Origin: Anaerolineales bacterium UBA3905
GTDB taxonomy: Bacteria; Chloroflexota; Anaerolineae; Caldilineales; Caldilineaceae
NCBI GenBank assembly: GCA_002391565.1
Contig: DGFH01000282.1
Location: forward strand, 1-6,624
Length of the DNA stretch: 6,624 nucleotides
Reading direction: 5' to 3'
Positions 6,168 through 6,624 of the stretch are shown here, piece after piece; position 1 is the first letter of the stretch, and every line of letters starts with the position of its first letter. Below the pieces are notes generated by a model. It saw nothing but the letters and a program-made list of their open reading frames with translations. It was not told the DNA's origin and did not search any database. Both the position numbers and the translations under genes were made by a program.

Positions 6168-6200
6168 TTTAGCCCGGCTCCGCCTTGTGTTGGGGCTAAA
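6168..6200. repeat. Inverted repeat TTTAGCCC/GGGCTAAA
   Basis: Perfect 8-bp arms (6168-6175 and 6193-6200) enclose 17 bases containing the mini-stem GGC-TCC-GCC. It lies about 100 bp downstream of the decarboxylase stop. On the minus strand the stem is followed by AAAGGG rather than T, so it is not a standard terminator for that gene. Confidence 0.5.
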
Positions 6201-6296
6201 GTTTGCGGCGCTATCGCTGCCTTGACACCGGTAGGGTGTGTGACGGGGATTCACACAACGCAATCAAGGAAAATTTCGCCTGAATTGGGTTGCTGC

Positions 6297-6624
6297 TTAT
6301 GCTGCGCGACTGGCCGTCAGGCCGGCGACAAAGCGCTCGAGTGTCGCGGAGACTGCACCAGGCGCAAGGATGATCTCTATCAAGTAGAAGCGTCCTGGCG
6401 TCGTCACGGCCTCCGCCAGGGCTTGCGCCAGTTCTGCGCGCGTGGTCACACGTTTCCCGATCCCGCCCAGATTCTCTGCCAGCGCAGCGAAGCGCCAGTC
6501 GTCCAGGTCGTTGAACTGGCTCTCCGGTTGGAAGACGCGCAACATTTCCCAGCTCCGGTTATTGAAAAGGAGCACAATCGGATCCCAGCCATATCGGCGG
6601 CAATTGCCAAGCTCCCAGCCTGTC
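6297..6624 (-). CDS. Thiamine-diphosphate 2-keto-acid decarboxylase (phenylpyruvate/indolepyruvate type), C-terminal fragment
   Basis: The last 108 residues of a cytoplasmic ThDP-dependent decarboxylase; the 5' part lies beyond the window edge (full proteins are near 540 residues). The fragment opens with TGWELGNCRR and reaches FNNRSWEMLRVFQPES, i.e. the end of the ThDP/Mg-binding motif (Asn21-Asn22 of the fragment) followed by SWE, whose Glu sits where decarboxylases of this family carry an active-site glutamate. It continues with FNDLDDWRFA, GGIGKRVTTRAELAQAL and LIEIILAPGAVSATLERFV to a TAA at 6297-6299. From memory the pattern closely follows the Azospirillum brasilense ipdC product, a phenylpyruvate decarboxylase acting in Ehrlich-type aromatic catabolism and indole-acetate formation. 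Other ThDP enzymes share the fold, so substrate is not certain. It is on the same strand as the sugar genes but separated by about 540 bp and a separate promoter, so probably an independent unit. Confidence 0.88.
   Translation of the reverse strand, partial: TGWELGNCRRYGWDPIVLLFNNRSWEMLRVFQPESQFNDLDDWRFAALAENLGGIGKRVTTRAELAQALAEAVTTPGRFYLIEIILAPGAVSATLERFVAGLTASRAA

Larger units (their letters stand above)
5823..6296. other. Gene-free spacer with several inverted repeats
   Basis: About 470 bp between the decarboxylase stop and the LacI-gene promoter show no coding frame that I can support on either strand: open frames are short and lack ribosome sites or recognisable protein motifs. The stretch has several dyads: 5879-5890, nested 5891-5944, overlapping hairpins 5977-6000, TTTTAGCC hairpins at 6116-6140 and 6168-6200, and a short stem at 6237-6257. 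It must include the 3' end of the decarboxylase message, but I cannot single out a standard terminator. A degraded mobile element or an unrecognised structured RNA are both possible. Confidence 0.6.

Noticed and set aside
6168..6200. Intrinsic terminator of the decarboxylase gene
   Set aside because: The stem is good, but on the minus strand it is followed by AAAGGG instead of T, and the 17-nt loop is long.
5823..6296. CRISPR array, tRNA or insertion sequence in the spacer
   Set aside because: There are no regularly spaced direct repeats, no cloverleaf with CCA-type acceptor that I can trace, and no transposase fragment or paired terminal repeats with target duplication.
6620..6624. Terminal CTGTC as the start of a second adapter at the right edge
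   Set aside because: The bases encode the Thr-Gly expected before WELGNCRR in this enzyme family, so they are better explained as native coding sequence.

Overview
The window is a bacterial sugar-utilisation locus with every recognisable gene on the minus strand, read right to left. The layout (a lipoprotein solute-binding protein with an Ala/Pro/Glu-rich linker, two CUT1 permeases, a LacI-type regulator and an intracellular GH51 arabinofuranosidase) and the moderately GC-rich coding sequence suggest a Chloroflexota bacterium (Anaerolineae/Caldilineae-like), probably from a metagenome assembly. The taxonomic call is inference from protein style only.

Right to left in transcription order: (1) 6297-6624, the C-terminal 108 residues of a thiamine-diphosphate 2-keto-acid decarboxylase of the phenylpyruvate/indolepyruvate type, cut by the window edge. 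(2) 5823-6296, a gene-free spacer of about 470 bp with several inverted repeats. (3) 4720-5757, a LacI-family repressor whose own sigma70-like promoter (TTGACA, 17 bp, TAGACT) is overlapped by a near-perfect 24-bp palindrome. (4) 4605-4719, a regulatory gap with two adjacent 22-bp dyads, one with the central CG usual for LacI-family operators. (5) 3207-4604, lipoprotein sugar-binding protein. (6) 2181-3119 and 1277-2155, the two permease subunits. (7) 20-1160, GH51 alpha-L-arabinofuranosidase, 3'-truncated because the contig runs into a Tn5/Nextera adapter sequence at bases 1-19.

Inferred physiology: arabinose-containing oligosaccharides released outside the cell (arabinan, arabinoxylan or arabinogalactan fragments) are captured by the lipoprotein, imported by the two permeases powered by an ATPase encoded elsewhere, and stripped of terminal L-arabinofuranose in the cytoplasm by the GH51 enzyme. 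The LacI protein probably represses itself and the transport operon until the sugar appears. The decarboxylase belongs to aromatic amino-acid catabolism (or indole-acetate formation) and shows no evident functional link.

I found no wholly new system. The parts most worth a second look are the adapter-terminated contig end, the operator architecture of the LacI gene and transport operon, and the structured spacer beside the decarboxylase.
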